In this document: positions 35,738 through 43,824 of the stretch, in pieces
Layout: each line of letters begins with the position of its first letter
Numbering within the stretch: position 1 is the stretch's first letter
Origin: DASXYG01 sp036502625
Lineage (GTDB): Bacteria; Actinomycetota; Actinomycetes; Streptosporangiales; Streptosporangiaceae
Assembly (NCBI GenBank): GCA_036502625.1
Contig: DASXYG010000095.1
Span: 1 to 64,000 of the forward strand
DNA length: 64,000 nt
Direction: 5' to 3'
Notes under the pieces: generated by a model
The model's input: only the letters and a program-made list of their open reading frames with translations
The model's database searches: none
What the model was told of the DNA's origin: nothing
Position numbers and translations under genes: made by a program

Positions 35738-36506
35738 CGCCCCCCTCTGCTCCCGTACCGCCGGACGGATGGACGTGCGCGTGTTCCGCGACCGGGACGC
35801 CGCCGGCCGCGCCGCGGGGCGCGCCGCCGCCGAGGCGATCCGCACCGCCCTCGCCGACCAGGAGACCGTACGCGTGGTGTTCGCCGCCGCGCCGTCCCAG
35901 CTCGCGACGCTCGCCGCGCTGCGCACCGCGCCCGGCGTCGACTGGTCGCGGGTGGTCGCGTTCCACATGGACGAGTACATCGGCCTGCCGCCGGACGCGC
36001 CCGAGCGGTTCGGCCGGTTCCTGCGCGACCAGGTCGCCGACCGCGTCCACCCCGGCGCGACGCACGTCATCGACCCGGGCGGCGACCCGGAGGCCGAATG
36101 CGCCCGCTATGCGGAGCTGCTCGCCGCCGCGCCCATCGACCTGGTCTGCCTGGGCATCGGCGACAACGGCCACCTGGCGTTCAACGACCCGCCGGTCGCC
36201 GACTTCGCCGACCCCGCGGCCGTCAAGGTCGTCGCGCTCGACGAGGACTGCCGCCGCCAGCAGGTCGGCGACGGCTGCTTCGCCGCGCTCGCCGACGTAC
36301 CCGAACGCGCGATCACGCTGACCGTGCCCACGCTGCTGTCCGGGCGGCGGCTGATCGCGACCGTGCCCGGCGCCGCCAAGCACACGGCCCTGCGCGCGGC
36401 GCTCGACGGGCCCGTCACCACCGCGTGCCCGGCGTCCGCGCTGCGCGGCCACCCATCCGCCACGCTGTACGCGGACCTGGCCGCGTACGGAGAGGAGCGC
36501 GCGTGA
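35730..36506 (+). CDS. Glucosamine-6-phosphate deaminase-like isomerase
   Basis: About 258 residues. Conserved blocks match NagB: RVVAFHMDEYIGLPPDAPER (catalytic Asp of the DE pair near residue 85) and DLVCLGIGDNGHLAFNDPP (active-site GxGxxGHxAFNEP-like block near 140, with Asp where most NagB have Glu). It would convert glucosamine 6-phosphate to fructose 6-phosphate and ammonia, closing the pathway opened by NagA on the other arm. GTG start overlaps the AGE gene by 8 bp; ATG at 35769 is a possible later start. Closely related 6-phosphogluconolactonases are a less likely alternative. Confidence 0.85.
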   Translation: MTDAPLCSRTAGRMDVRVFRDRDAAGRAAGRAAAEAIRTALADQETVRVVFAAAPSQLATLAALRTAPGVDWSRVVAFHMDEYIGLPPDAPERFGRFLRDQVADRVHPGATHVIDPGGDPEAECARYAELLAAAPIDLVCLGIGDNGHLAFNDPPVADFADPAAVKVVALDEDCRRQQVGDGCFAALADVPERAITLTVPTLLSGRRLIATVPGAAKHTALRAALDGPVTTACPASALRGHPSATLYADLAAYGEERA

Positions 36507-37711
36507 GGATCACCGACGCGAAGGTCATCGTCACCTGCCCCGGCCGCAACTTCGTGACGCTGAAGATCACCACGGACGACGGGGCCACCGGCGTGGGCGA
36601 CGCCACGCTGAACGGCCGCGAGCTCGCCGTCGCGTCGTACCTGCGCGACCACGTGTGCCCGCTGCTCATCGGCCGCGACCCGGCGCGCATCGAGGACACC
36701 TGGCAGTACCTCTACCGCGGCGCGTACTGGCGGCGCGGCCCGGTCACCATGACGGCGATCGCCGCGGTGGACACCGCGCTGTGGGACATCAAGGCGAAGG
36801 TCGCCGGGCTGCCGCTGTACGAGCTGCTCGGCGGCCGCTCCCGCGAGGGCGTCACGGTGTACGGGCACGCCAACGGGGAGACGATCCCCGAGGTGCTCGA
36901 CGAGGTGGCGCGGTACGTCGACCTCGGCTACCGCGCCGTACGCGTCCAGTCCGGCATCCCCGGCATCCCCACGACGTACGGCGTCTCGGCGGACAAGATG
37001 TTCTACGAGCCCGCCGACGCGCGGCTGCCCAGCGAGGCGACCTGGTCCACCGAGCGCTACCTGCGGTTCGTCCCCGACCTGTTCGCCGCGGTGCGCGAGC
37101 GGTACGGCTACGACCTGCACCTGCTGCACGACGTCCACCACCGGCTCACCCCGATCGAGGCCGCGCGGCTCGGGCGCAGCGTCGAGGAGTACGCGCCGTT
37201 CTGGCTGGAGGACCCGGTGCCCGCCGAGTTCCAGCAGGGGTTCCGTACGATCCGGGAGCACACGACCGTGCCGATCGCGGTCGGCGAGGTCTTCAACTCG
37301 ATCTGGGACTGCCACGAGCTGATCACCGGGCAGCTCATCGACTACATCCGCACCACGGTCGTGCACGCGGGCGGCGTCAGCCACCTGCGCCGCATCTTCG
37401 ACCTGGCCGCGCTGCACCACGTACGGACGGGCTCGCACGGCGCCACCGACCTGTCGCCGGTGTGCATGTCCGCCGCGCTGCACGTGGACGTCTCCGTGCC
37501 GAACTTCGGCATCCAGGAGTACATGCGGCACACACCGGAGACCGACGAGGTCTTCCCGCACGGCTACCACTACGCCGACGGCTACCTCCACCCCAGCACC
37601 ACACCGGGCCTCGGCGTCGACATCGACGAGGAACTGGCCGCCCGCTACCCGTACGACCCGGCCTACCTCCCGGTCAACCGCCTCATGGACGGAACCATGC
37701 ACAATTGGTGA
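36503..37711 (+). CDS. Enolase-superfamily sugar-acid dehydratase, ManD/RspA type
   Basis: 402 residues, the exact size class of D-mannonate dehydratase ManD and starvation protein RspA. Visible landmarks: RGAYWRRGPVTMTAIAAVDT, ALWDIKAKVAGLPLYELLGG, HDVHHRLTPIEAARLGRSVE (metal ligand and catalytic His-Arg), FWLEDPVPAE, VGEVFNSIWDCHEL and HGATDLSPVCMSAALH. Members dehydrate D-mannonate and/or D-gluconate to 2-keto-3-deoxygluconate, some with very low activity. The neighbour's mannonate/fructuronate reductase similarity favours mannonate. GTGA overlap with the deaminase and with the next gene (4 bp each). Confidence 0.9.
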   Translation: MRITDAKVIVTCPGRNFVTLKITTDDGATGVGDATLNGRELAVASYLRDHVCPLLIGRDPARIEDTWQYLYRGAYWRRGPVTMTAIAAVDTALWDIKAKVAGLPLYELLGGRSREGVTVYGHANGETIPEVLDEVARYVDLGYRAVRVQSGIPGIPTTYGVSADKMFYEPADARLPSEATWSTERYLRFVPDLFAAVRERYGYDLHLLHDVHHRLTPIEAARLGRSVEEYAPFWLEDPVPAEFQQGFRTIREHTTVPIAVGEVFNSIWDCHELITGQLIDYIRTTVVHAGGVSHLRRIFDLAALHHVRTGSHGATDLSPVCMSAALHVDVSVPNFGIQEYMRHTPETDEVFPHGYHYADGYLHPSTTPGLGVDIDEELAARYPYDPAYLPVNRLMDGTMHNW

Positions 37712-39189
37712 CCACCCCGGACGACCTCCCCCGTCTGAGCCGGGCCGCGCTGGCCCGGCTGGATCCGGTTGCGCAACCCACGGCGTGGCCGGGTCGTACG
37801 GGGATCGTGCACCTGGGCGTGGGCGCGTTCCACCGGGCCCACCAGGCCGTCTACACCGAGGACGCGATGGCCGCGAGCGGCGACGACCGCTGGGGCATCT
37901 GCGGTGCGGCGCCGCGCGGCCGGTCCGCGGTCGCCACGCTCCGCCCGCAGGACGGCCTGTACACCGTGCTCACCCGCGACGCGGCCGGCACGTCCGCGCG
38001 CGTCCTCGCCCCGCTGCGCGAGGTGCTGCACGCCGGGCAGGACGCGGCCGCCCTGACCGCCCGCCTCGCCGCCCCGGACACCCGCGTCGTCTCCCTCACC
38101 GTGACCGAGAAGGCGTACCCGCGCACCCCCGAGGGCGCCCTCCGTACGGACGACCCCGCGATCGCGGCCGACCTCGCGTCTCCGGGCGCGGACGGCCCCG
38201 GGTCCGTCATCGGGATCCTGGTGCGCGGCCTGCTCGCCCGCGCCCGCGCCGACGCCGGCCCCGTCACGGTCGTGTCCTGCGACAACATCCCCGGCAACGG
38301 CGCCGTCACGGCCCGCCTGGTCGCCGAGTTCGCCGCGCACCTCCCCCGCCCCGACGCGGCGCTGCTCGCCGCGTGGCTCCCGGCGAACGTGCGGTTCCCG
38401 TCCACGATGGTGGACCGCATCGTCCCGGCCCCCGCCGAGGCCGACCGCGCCGAGGCGGCCCATCTCCTCGGCGTCGCGGACGCCGCGGCGGTGGCCACCG
38501 AGCCGTTCCGCCAGTGGGTGATCGAGGACTCCTTCGCCGCGGACCGCCCCCCGTGGGAGCGCGCGGGCGCGCTGCTGGTCCCGGACGTCGTCCCGTACGA
38601 GCGCATGAAGCTGCGCCTCCTCAACGGCGCGCATTCCGCCTTGGCGTACCTCGGCGGCCTGGCCGGGCACGAGACCGTAGCCGAGGCCATCGCCGACCCC
38701 GCCCTGGCGGAGCTGGTCAGGCGCCTGATGACCGAGGACGCCGCGCCCACCCTGACCGGCCTCGCGGGCTTCGACCTGCCCGCGTACGAGGCGTCCCTGC
38801 TGGCCAGGTTCGCCAACCCGGCGCTGCGCCACCGTACGGCGCAGATCGCCGCGGACGGCTCCCAGAAGATCGCCCCCCGCCTGCTCGCCCCGGCCCGCGA
38901 CCGCCTCGCCACCGGCGCCGAACCCCGCTGGCTGGCCTTGGCGATAGCCGCCTGGATCCGCTACGCAACCCACCGCCGCACGGACACCGGCAAACCCCTC
39001 ACCGTGGACGACCCCTTGGCGCCGACCATCGCCGAAGCGGTCACCGACCCCGGCGACGCCGCGCGAGCCGTCCGCGGCATGACCCATTTCGGCATCCTCG
39101 ACCCCCTGCTCGCGGACCTGGTCACGGAGTGGCTGTCCCGCCTCATCACCGACGGCACCGCCGCGACCATCCGCACCGCCCTCCGCTGA
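37708..39189 (+). CDS. Mannitol dehydrogenase-family polyol/mannonate oxidoreductase (UxuB-like)
   Basis: 493 residues, long-chain polyol dehydrogenase family. The NAD site is GIVHLGVGAFHRAHQAVY near residue 32; VVSCDNIPGNGAVTARLV and the catalytic Lys-Asn-His set in MKLRLLNGAHSALAYLGG (near 308) are intact. Members interconvert mannitol/fructose, altronate/tagaturonate or mannonate/fructuronate. Adjacent to a ManD-type dehydratase, D-mannonate oxidoreductase is the best guess. GTG start overlaps the upstream stop (GTGA). Last gene of the plus arm; a short GC-rich repeat patch follows. Confidence 0.88.
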   Translation: MTTPDDLPRLSRAALARLDPVAQPTAWPGRTGIVHLGVGAFHRAHQAVYTEDAMAASGDDRWGICGAAPRGRSAVATLRPQDGLYTVLTRDAAGTSARVLAPLREVLHAGQDAAALTARLAAPDTRVVSLTVTEKAYPRTPEGALRTDDPAIAADLASPGADGPGSVIGILVRGLLARARADAGPVTVVSCDNIPGNGAVTARLVAEFAAHLPRPDAALLAAWLPANVRFPSTMVDRIVPAPAEADRAEAAHLLGVADAAAVATEPFRQWVIEDSFAADRPPWERAGALLVPDVVPYERMKLRLLNGAHSALAYLGGLAGHETVAEAIADPALAELVRRLMTEDAAPTLTGLAGFDLPAYEASLLARFANPALRHRTAQIAADGSQKIAPRLLAPARDRLATGAEPRWLALAIAAWIRYATHRRTDTGKPLTVDDPLAPTIAEAVTDPGDAARAVRGMTHFGILDPLLADLVTEWLSRLITDGTAATIRTALR

Positions 39190-39368
39190 CCCGCACGGAC
39201 TCCCCACCCCCGCGCGGCACATCCGACCGCGGCGCCGCCCCGCCCGCACGGGCTCCCCGCCACCGCCCCTGCGCGACCGCGGCGCCCTCGCGCGCCCTGC
39301 CCGTACGCGCCACCACGCGCGACCGCGGCGCTGCCCCGCGCGCCTCCCTCCCGGGCGGCCCGCCCCCG
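39190..39368. repeat. Short gene-free patch with GACCGCGGCGC repeats
   Basis: The 11-mer GACCGCGGCGC occurs three times (about 39229, 39278 and 39321), each followed by a C-rich segment and ending in GCGCG. No convincing ORF or terminator is seen between the two convergent genes. It resembles, on a smaller scale, the other expanded intergenic repeats in the window but shares no sequence with them. Confidence 0.5.
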
Positions 39369-40133
39369 CTACTTCGCGCGGCGCTTGTCGCGGGCGTAGA
39401 GGACGCGGGGTTTTCCGTCGCCCGGGCTGCGGCGTTCGGTCTCGAAGAGGGTTGTGGCCTCCATCAGTTCGCTGAGCTTGTCGTAGCCGTAGTTGCGGGA
39501 GTCGAAGTCGGGGCGCTGCTTGGTGACGATGCTGCCCACCGCGGCGAGCCCCGCCCAGCCGTCGTCGTCCGAGGCGGCCTCGACGGCGTTGCGCAGCAGG
39601 TTCACCAGCGCGGTGTCCTGCTTGAGCTTCGCCGCGGACGTACGGCGCGCGGGCGTGGCCACCACGTCGGCGGCCTCGGCGGTGTCCGGGCGGCGCACCA
39701 GGTTCTCCACGTAGATGAACTTGTCGCACGCGGACACGAACGGCTTCGGCGTCTTGCGCTCCCCGAACCCGTACACGGTCAGCCCCGACTCGCGGATGCG
39801 CGCGGCCAGCCGGGTGAAGTCGCTGTCGCTGGACACGATGCAGAACCCGTCGAACCGCTCGGAGTACAGCAGGTCCATCGCGTCGATCACCATCGCGGCG
39901 TCGGTGGCGTTCTTGCCCGTGGTGTACGCGAACTGCTGGATCGGCTGGATCGACTGGTCAAGCAACTGCCCCTTCCAGCCCGTCAGCCGTGTGCCCGTCC
40001 AGTCGCCGTACGCGCGCTTGACGTGCGCGGTGCCGTACTTCGCGACCTCGGCGAGCAGCCCGTCGATGATCGCGGGCTGCGCGTTGTCGGCGTCGATCAG
40101 CACGGCGAGCCGGGCGGCGTTCTCACTGACCAT
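39369..40133 (-). CDS. NYN-domain protein with C-terminal LOTUS/OST-HTH region
   Basis: 254 residues. The PIN-like NYN nuclease domain is residues about 5-155: LAVLIDADNAQPAIIDGLL (first Asp), KNATDAAMVIDAMDLLY and FCIVSSDSDFTRLAARI (acidic residues of the active site), GLTVYGFGERKTPKPFVSAC. The C-terminal 70 residues (NLLRNAVEAASDDDGWAGLA, FDSRNYGYDKLSELMEATT) fit the RNA-binding LOTUS/OST-HTH fold. It is probably an RNA-processing or RNA-decay factor. ATG with GAGGAGCGG upstream. Monocistronic. Confidence 0.9.
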   Translation of the reverse strand: MVSENAARLAVLIDADNAQPAIIDGLLAEVAKYGTAHVKRAYGDWTGTRLTGWKGQLLDQSIQPIQQFAYTTGKNATDAAMVIDAMDLLYSERFDGFCIVSSDSDFTRLAARIRESGLTVYGFGERKTPKPFVSACDKFIYVENLVRRPDTAEAADVVATPARRTSAAKLKQDTALVNLLRNAVEAASDDDGWAGLAAVGSIVTKQRPDFDSRNYGYDKLSELMEATTLFETERRSPGDGKPRVLYARDKRRAK

Positions 40134-40212
40134 GCCGCTCCTCTCCGATTCGGAGGTGCCGGACCGCGTGACGTACGCCCACGGCCGCCCTCGTACGGGG
40201 CACGATATCCCC

Positions 40213-41145
40213 GTGATCCTCGTGACCGGCCCCACCGGAACCATAGGCGCCGAACTCCTCCGCCACCTCACCCAGAACCACATCCCGGCCCGCGCCCTCA
40301 CCCGCCACCCACCGCAAGCCCACGACCCCGACGCCATCCCGCCCGGCGCCCCCGGCGCGAGCCCCAACCCGCCGAACGCCTCCGGCGCCGCCCCTCGAAC
40401 CCGCGCCATCCCTCCGGGCGTCGAGATCGCGTACGGCGACCTCGACCGCCCCGAGACCCTGGCCGCCCCCCTGACCGGCGTCTCCGCGCTCTTCCTCCTC
40501 ACCGCGCCCGGCCCGGCGGCGCCCGCGCGCGACCTCGCGATGCTGGCGGCGGCGCGGGCGGCGGGCGTGCCCCGGATCGTCAAGATCTCCGCGATCGGCA
40601 CCGCCGAGTCCGACGGCGCCAAGGTCCGGGCCTGGCACGCCCCCGGCGAGGACGCCCTCCGCTCCGGCACCGCCGCCTGGACGGTCCTCCGCCCCTCGGA
40701 CCTGGCCGCCAACGCCCTGAGCTGGGCGAACCTCATCCGCTCCGGCCGTCCCGTCCCGAACGCGACCGGCACGGGCGCGCGCGGCGTCATCGACCCGCGC
40801 GATGTCGCCGAGGCCGCGGCCGTCGCCCTCACCGCGCCCGGCCACGCGTCCCGCGTCTACACCCTGACCGGCCCGGCCCTGCTGAGCGTCCCGGCGCAGG
40901 CGGAGATCCTCGGCGAGGTCCTCGCCCGTACGGTCGCGACCGAGGACGTCCCGCCGGAGACCCAGCGCGCCCGCCTCCTGGCCGCCGGCCGCGACCCGGC
41001 GTTCGCCGAGGTGGCGGTGGACGGCGCGGCGTTCGTACGCCGCGGCGGCGCCGCCGTGCTGACCCGCCACGTCCAGACCCTCACCGGCCACCCGGCCCGT
41101 ACGTTCGCGTCCTGGGCGGAGGCCCACCGCGAGGCGTTCGCTTGA
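40213..41145 (+). CDS. NmrA/SDR-like NAD(P)-binding protein
   Basis: 310 residues. The dinucleotide motif VILVTGPTGTIGAELLRHL starts at residue 1, which supports this GTG start. IVKISAIGTAESDG and WTVLRPSDLAANALSW are typical of NmrA-type atypical SDRs (quinone or redox sensors and reductases). A proline-rich insertion sits at about residues 35-65 between the first strands, unusual for the family and low in complexity. Its stop overlaps the -35 region of the next promoter. Confidence 0.85.
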   Translation: MILVTGPTGTIGAELLRHLTQNHIPARALTRHPPQAHDPDAIPPGAPGASPNPPNASGAAPRTRAIPPGVEIAYGDLDRPETLAAPLTGVSALFLLTAPGPAAPARDLAMLAAARAAGVPRIVKISAIGTAESDGAKVRAWHAPGEDALRSGTAAWTVLRPSDLAANALSWANLIRSGRPVPNATGTGARGVIDPRDVAEAAAVALTAPGHASRVYTLTGPALLSVPAQAEILGEVLARTVATEDVPPETQRARLLAAGRDPAFAEVAVDGAAFVRRGGAAVLTRHVQTLTGHPARTFASWAEAHREAFA

Positions 41146-41173
41146 CCTTGCACCCGGGTCGAAGGATTACCGT
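41142..41173 (+). promoter_or_regulatory. MerR-type promoter with long spacer and dyad
   Basis: TTGACC (41142-41147) and a -10 candidate TTACCG or TACCGT (from 41167/41168) are separated by 19-20 bp, longer than the normal 17. The dyad CCTTGCACCCGGGTCGAAGG (41146-41165) fills the spacer. This is the hallmark of promoters remodelled by MerR-family activators. The MerR gene begins at 41181, so this is probably its own regulated promoter. Confidence 0.7.
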
Positions 41174-41180
41174 CGGCGGC

Positions 41181-41894
41181 ATGGACGGAATGCTGATCTC
41201 CCAGCTCGCCGAGCGCACCGGCGTCCCCGCGACCACGCTGCGGTTCTACGAGCGCGCCGGGCTGCTCCCCGCGTCCCGTACGACCGGCGGCTACCGCGTG
41301 TTCGACGCCACCGCGCTCGACCGCCTGGCGTTCATCGGCGCGGGCAAGCGCCTGGGCCTGCCCCTGGAGGAGATCGGCGCGCTGCTCGACGTCCGCGCGT
41401 CGGGCGCCTGCCGCGATGTGCGCGCCGGCCTGCGCCCGCGCGTCGCGGCCCGCGTGGACGAGACCGCCCACCGCATCGCCGAGCTCACGGCGTTCACCAC
41501 CACCCTCCACACCGCCCTGGACCACCTCGACGCCCTCCCCGACAGCACCGCCCCCTGCACCCCGGACTGCCTCCCCACCACGGGTCCGGTTCCGGAGGCC
41601 TGGCGTACGGCCCCGGTGGCCTGCACGCTCACCGGCGACGGCCGTGCCGAACGCGCCGCCGCCTGGCGCACCGCCCTCGACGGCGCGGTCCGCACCCCCG
41701 TCCCGGACGGCATCCGCCTCACGCTGCCCGCGACCCGCGCCGCGGCCGTCGCCGAACTGGCCGCCGCCGAGCAGGCCTGCTGCCCGTTCTTCGACATCCG
41801 CGTCCACTTCGCCGGCCACGACCTCCACCTGGACGTCCGCGCCCCGGAGGCCGCCGCTGACCTGCTCGCCGAGGTGTTCGGCCCGTACGCCTGA
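41181..41894 (+). CDS. MerR-family metal/stress-responsive regulator
   Basis: 237 residues. The winged helix is residues 4-70 (MLISQLAERTGVPATTLRFY, ERAGLLPASRTTGGYRVF), followed by a dimerisation helix and a cysteine pair CTPDC near 128. A second C-terminal domain of about 85 residues carries EQACCPFFDIRVHF. The cysteines fit heavy-metal sensing, but the metal is unknown and no metal-efflux gene adjoins. A MerR-type promoter lies directly upstream. Confidence 0.87.
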   Translation: MDGMLISQLAERTGVPATTLRFYERAGLLPASRTTGGYRVFDATALDRLAFIGAGKRLGLPLEEIGALLDVRASGACRDVRAGLRPRVAARVDETAHRIAELTAFTTTLHTALDHLDALPDSTAPCTPDCLPTTGPVPEAWRTAPVACTLTGDGRAERAAAWRTALDGAVRTPVPDGIRLTLPATRAAAVAELAAAEQACCPFFDIRVHFAGHDLHLDVRAPEAAADLLAEVFGPYA

Positions 41895-41913
41895 CCGCGG
41901 GACAATCGCCCCC

Positions 41914-42249
41914 GTGCCGCTGATCCGCTCCATCGCCTTGTTCGTGGTCGCCGCCGTGTTCGAGATCGGCGGCGCCTGGCTGGTCTGGCAGGGCGTGCGC
42001 GAGCACCGCGGCTGGGCCTGGGCCGGCGCGGGCGTCATCGCGCTCGGCCTCTACGGCTTCGTCGCGACCCTCCAGCCCGACGCCCACTTCGGCCGCATCC
42101 TCGCCGCGTACGGCGGCGTCTTCGTCGCCGGCTCCATCGCCTGGGGCATGGTTGCCGACGGCTACCGCCCCGACCGCTACGACATCGCCGGCGCCCTGAT
42201 CTGCCTCGCCGGAATGGCCGTCATCATGTACGCGCCCCGCGGCCGCTGA
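41914..42249 (+). CDS. YnfA-family (UPF0060) small membrane transporter-like protein
   Basis: 111 residues with four predicted helices. SIALFVVAAVFEIGGAWLVW, GWAWAGAGVIALGLYGFVAT, RILAAYGGVFVAGSIAWGM and the terminal GALICLAGMAVIMYAPR are the classic UPF0060 pattern. Members are related to small multidrug-resistance efflux pumps. GTG start 19 bp after the MerR stop; probably co-transcribed with merR, making a small regulator-efflux unit. Confidence 0.92.
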   Translation: MPLIRSIALFVVAAVFEIGGAWLVWQGVREHRGWAWAGAGVIALGLYGFVATLQPDAHFGRILAAYGGVFVAGSIAWGMVADGYRPDRYDIAGALICLAGMAVIMYAPRGR

Positions 42250-42299
42250 CCGCACGGCGGCTCACCCCGTGCGGCCGGGGCCGCTGACCGCGCACCCCC

Positions 42300-42968
42300 T
42301 CACCCCTCGGTCAGGTGCAGCCGGGGCCGGAACCGCTGGAACGTGGTGGACCGCAGCCCCGGCCAGGTGTGCGCCCGCTGCCAGTCGGGGTCCTCGTCCA
42401 GCTCGGACGGCCGGCTCCCGACGGCCTCGCGGTGCGCGTCCACGGACTTCCAGAGCGCGTAGTTGAACACCCGCGCCCCGTCGAGGCTGACGAGGAAGTG
42501 CGCCGAGATCATCCCCTCGGCCGGCGGCACCGCGGCCCCGCCGTCGAACATCGCCTGCACGAGCCCGTACGCGCGGTCCAGGTCGGGCCCGTCGAACACC
42601 CGCGTCACCAGCACCACGCACCCCGCGTCGCCGGCCGCGCCGTACGCGGGCGTGCTCGTCCGCAGCCGCGACGCGACCACCCCGTCGCGCTCGATCCCCG
42701 GCACGGCGGCGTCCACCTCGCGCTTCCACCCCGTGTCCGGCGGCCCGCCCCCGCCCTCCGCGAGCTGCGACACGTGCAGCACCGAGCTCCCGTCCTCCCC
42801 GGTCAGCACCGCGTACGACCGCAGCCCCCCGCCCGGCCACGCCCGCGCACGCCACGCCGAGGCGATCGCCTCCACCGCGGCCTCCTGACGCGCCGGCGCC
42901 CCCACCCGCCACGTCCCGAACAGGACGGTGCCCTCATCCCCAGGCACCGCCACCAGATCGCCGCCCAT
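42300..42968 (-). CDS. Antibiotic biosynthesis monooxygenase (ABM)-domain protein
   Basis: 222 residues, two ABM-like ferredoxin-type halves. The C-terminal half ISAHFLVSLDGARVFNYALW is the recognisable ABM strand-helix pattern, and VLLHVSQL-like text in the first half (SSVLHVSQLAEGG) mirrors it. Such proteins are cofactor-free oxygenases or binding proteins of unknown substrate. ATG at 42968 has GGAGGAG upstream; the 21 residues before it are unlikely to be translated. Confidence 0.78.
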   Translation of the reverse strand: MGGDLVAVPGDEGTVLFGTWRVGAPARQEAAVEAIASAWRARAWPGGGLRSYAVLTGEDGSSVLHVSQLAEGGGGPPDTGWKREVDAAVPGIERDGVVASRLRTSTPAYGAAGDAGCVVLVTRVFDGPDLDRAYGLVQAMFDGGAAVPPAEGMISAHFLVSLDGARVFNYALWKSVDAHREAVGSRPSELDEDPDWQRAHTWPGLRSTTFQRFRPRLHLTEG

Positions 42969-43060
42969 CACGACTCCTCCCCACCGCATCCTCGGACGCT
43001 ACTCGCGGTCGCGCGCATAAGGGGCGGTACCGGCCGGTACACGTACGTACACCCCGCGCC

Positions 43061-43615
43061 TCACGTCCGCTCCCGCATCGGCCGCGCGGCGAGGAGCCCC
43101 TCCAGCAGGGGCACCGTCGCCGCCGGCACGAGCCCACGCCAGTCCGCCCCGTCCCGCATCGCCGCCCGGATGTCCGACGCCGAAACCCGGCCCGCCTCCT
43201 CGCCGTCCAGCAGCGTGACCTCGTAATACGCGCGGAGCCTGACCGCCTTCTCCCGCTCCCAGTCGCTGTACGCCCGGACGAACTGGCGCGCGGATTCCGG
43301 CACGTACTGCGCCCACACACGCGGCCTGGTCAGGTCGAACGGCACGATCGTGGCCCGGTCCGCCATGCCGCGCCCGCTCAGCGCCGCGGCCAGCAGCATC
43401 GCGCGCTCGACGTACGTGAACGGGTTGGCCGCCGTGGTGTGCCGGTGCGCCGACTCCGGTTCCCGGTGGTAGGCGTCGGTGTCCGGGTTCGTCACCGCGA
43501 CGATCAGGTGCTCACACGACGCGAGCGCGATCCCGAACAGCTCCAGATGCTGCTCGTGCACCGGCTGAAACCGCCCGGTCACACATCCGAGCACCGTCTT
43601 CCCGCATTCGGTCAT
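43061..43615 (-). CDS. Cytidylyltransferase-fold nucleotidyltransferase (NadM-like)
   Basis: 184 residues. The nucleotide-binding block CVTGRFQPVHEQHLELFGIA (HxxH as HEQH) near residue 10 and the C-terminal VSASDIRAAMRDGADW (ISxTxxR-like) near 150 are those of the NadM/archaeal NMN adenylyltransferase group. It may make NAD or a related dinucleotide. ATG at 43615 has AAGGAGG 6 bp upstream; ATG at 43633 is in frame but lacks that site. Confidence 0.85.
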   Translation of the reverse strand: MTECGKTVLGCVTGRFQPVHEQHLELFGIALASCEHLIVAVTNPDTDAYHREPESAHRHTTAANPFTYVERAMLLAAALSGRGMADRATIVPFDLTRPRVWAQYVPESARQFVRAYSDWEREKAVRLRAYYEVTLLDGEEAGRVSASDIRAAMRDGADWRGLVPAATVPLLEGLLAARPMRERT

Positions 43616-43653
43616 CCGTGCCTCCTTCACCATGCACCCCCGGAACCGGCTCA

Positions 43654-43803
43654 TCACCCCGGCTCGTCCCGCATGAGCGTCGCGAAGACACCGGCGAAGA
43701 CGACGAGCCCAACGCCCATCACCACCCCTACGGCGTCGACGAGCCAGCCGCCCGGACGCCCGTCAAGGCGAGTCGACGCGCGGCTCGGTCGCTCAATGCG
43801 GTG
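43654..43803 (-). pseudogene. Membrane-helix frame without a usual start codon (remnant?)
   Basis: Between two minus-strand genes a frame closed by TGA at 43654-43656 encodes STRLDGRPGGWLVDAVGVV followed by a hydrophobic run (GVGLVVFAGVFATLMRDEPG). No ATG, GTG or TTG precedes the helix before the upstream stop at about 43804. It looks like the C-terminal remnant of a small membrane protein, or a gene using a rare ATT start. Weak evidence. Confidence 0.25.
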
Positions 43804-43824
43804 TCACGATGACCGCTCGCGGGA

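Noticed and set aside
37767..37778. Palindrome GGTTGCGCAACC as a third operator of the LacI regulon
   Set aside because: It lies inside the dehydrogenase coding region and its half-sites do not match the TGCAA...TTGCA arrangement of the two promoter dyads.
39369..40133. NYN-domain protein as a toxin or antiphage effector
   Set aside because: It stands alone, has a LOTUS-type RNA-binding tail and no partner gene with antitoxin or defence features. An RNA-metabolism role is simpler.
37785..41894. A 1369-residue open frame on the plus strand
   Set aside because: Its first 3 kb is an Arg/Pro/Gly-rich shadow of the dehydrogenase gene, the NYN gene and the NmrA gene in the wrong frame. Only the last 237 residues, the MerR protein, are real.
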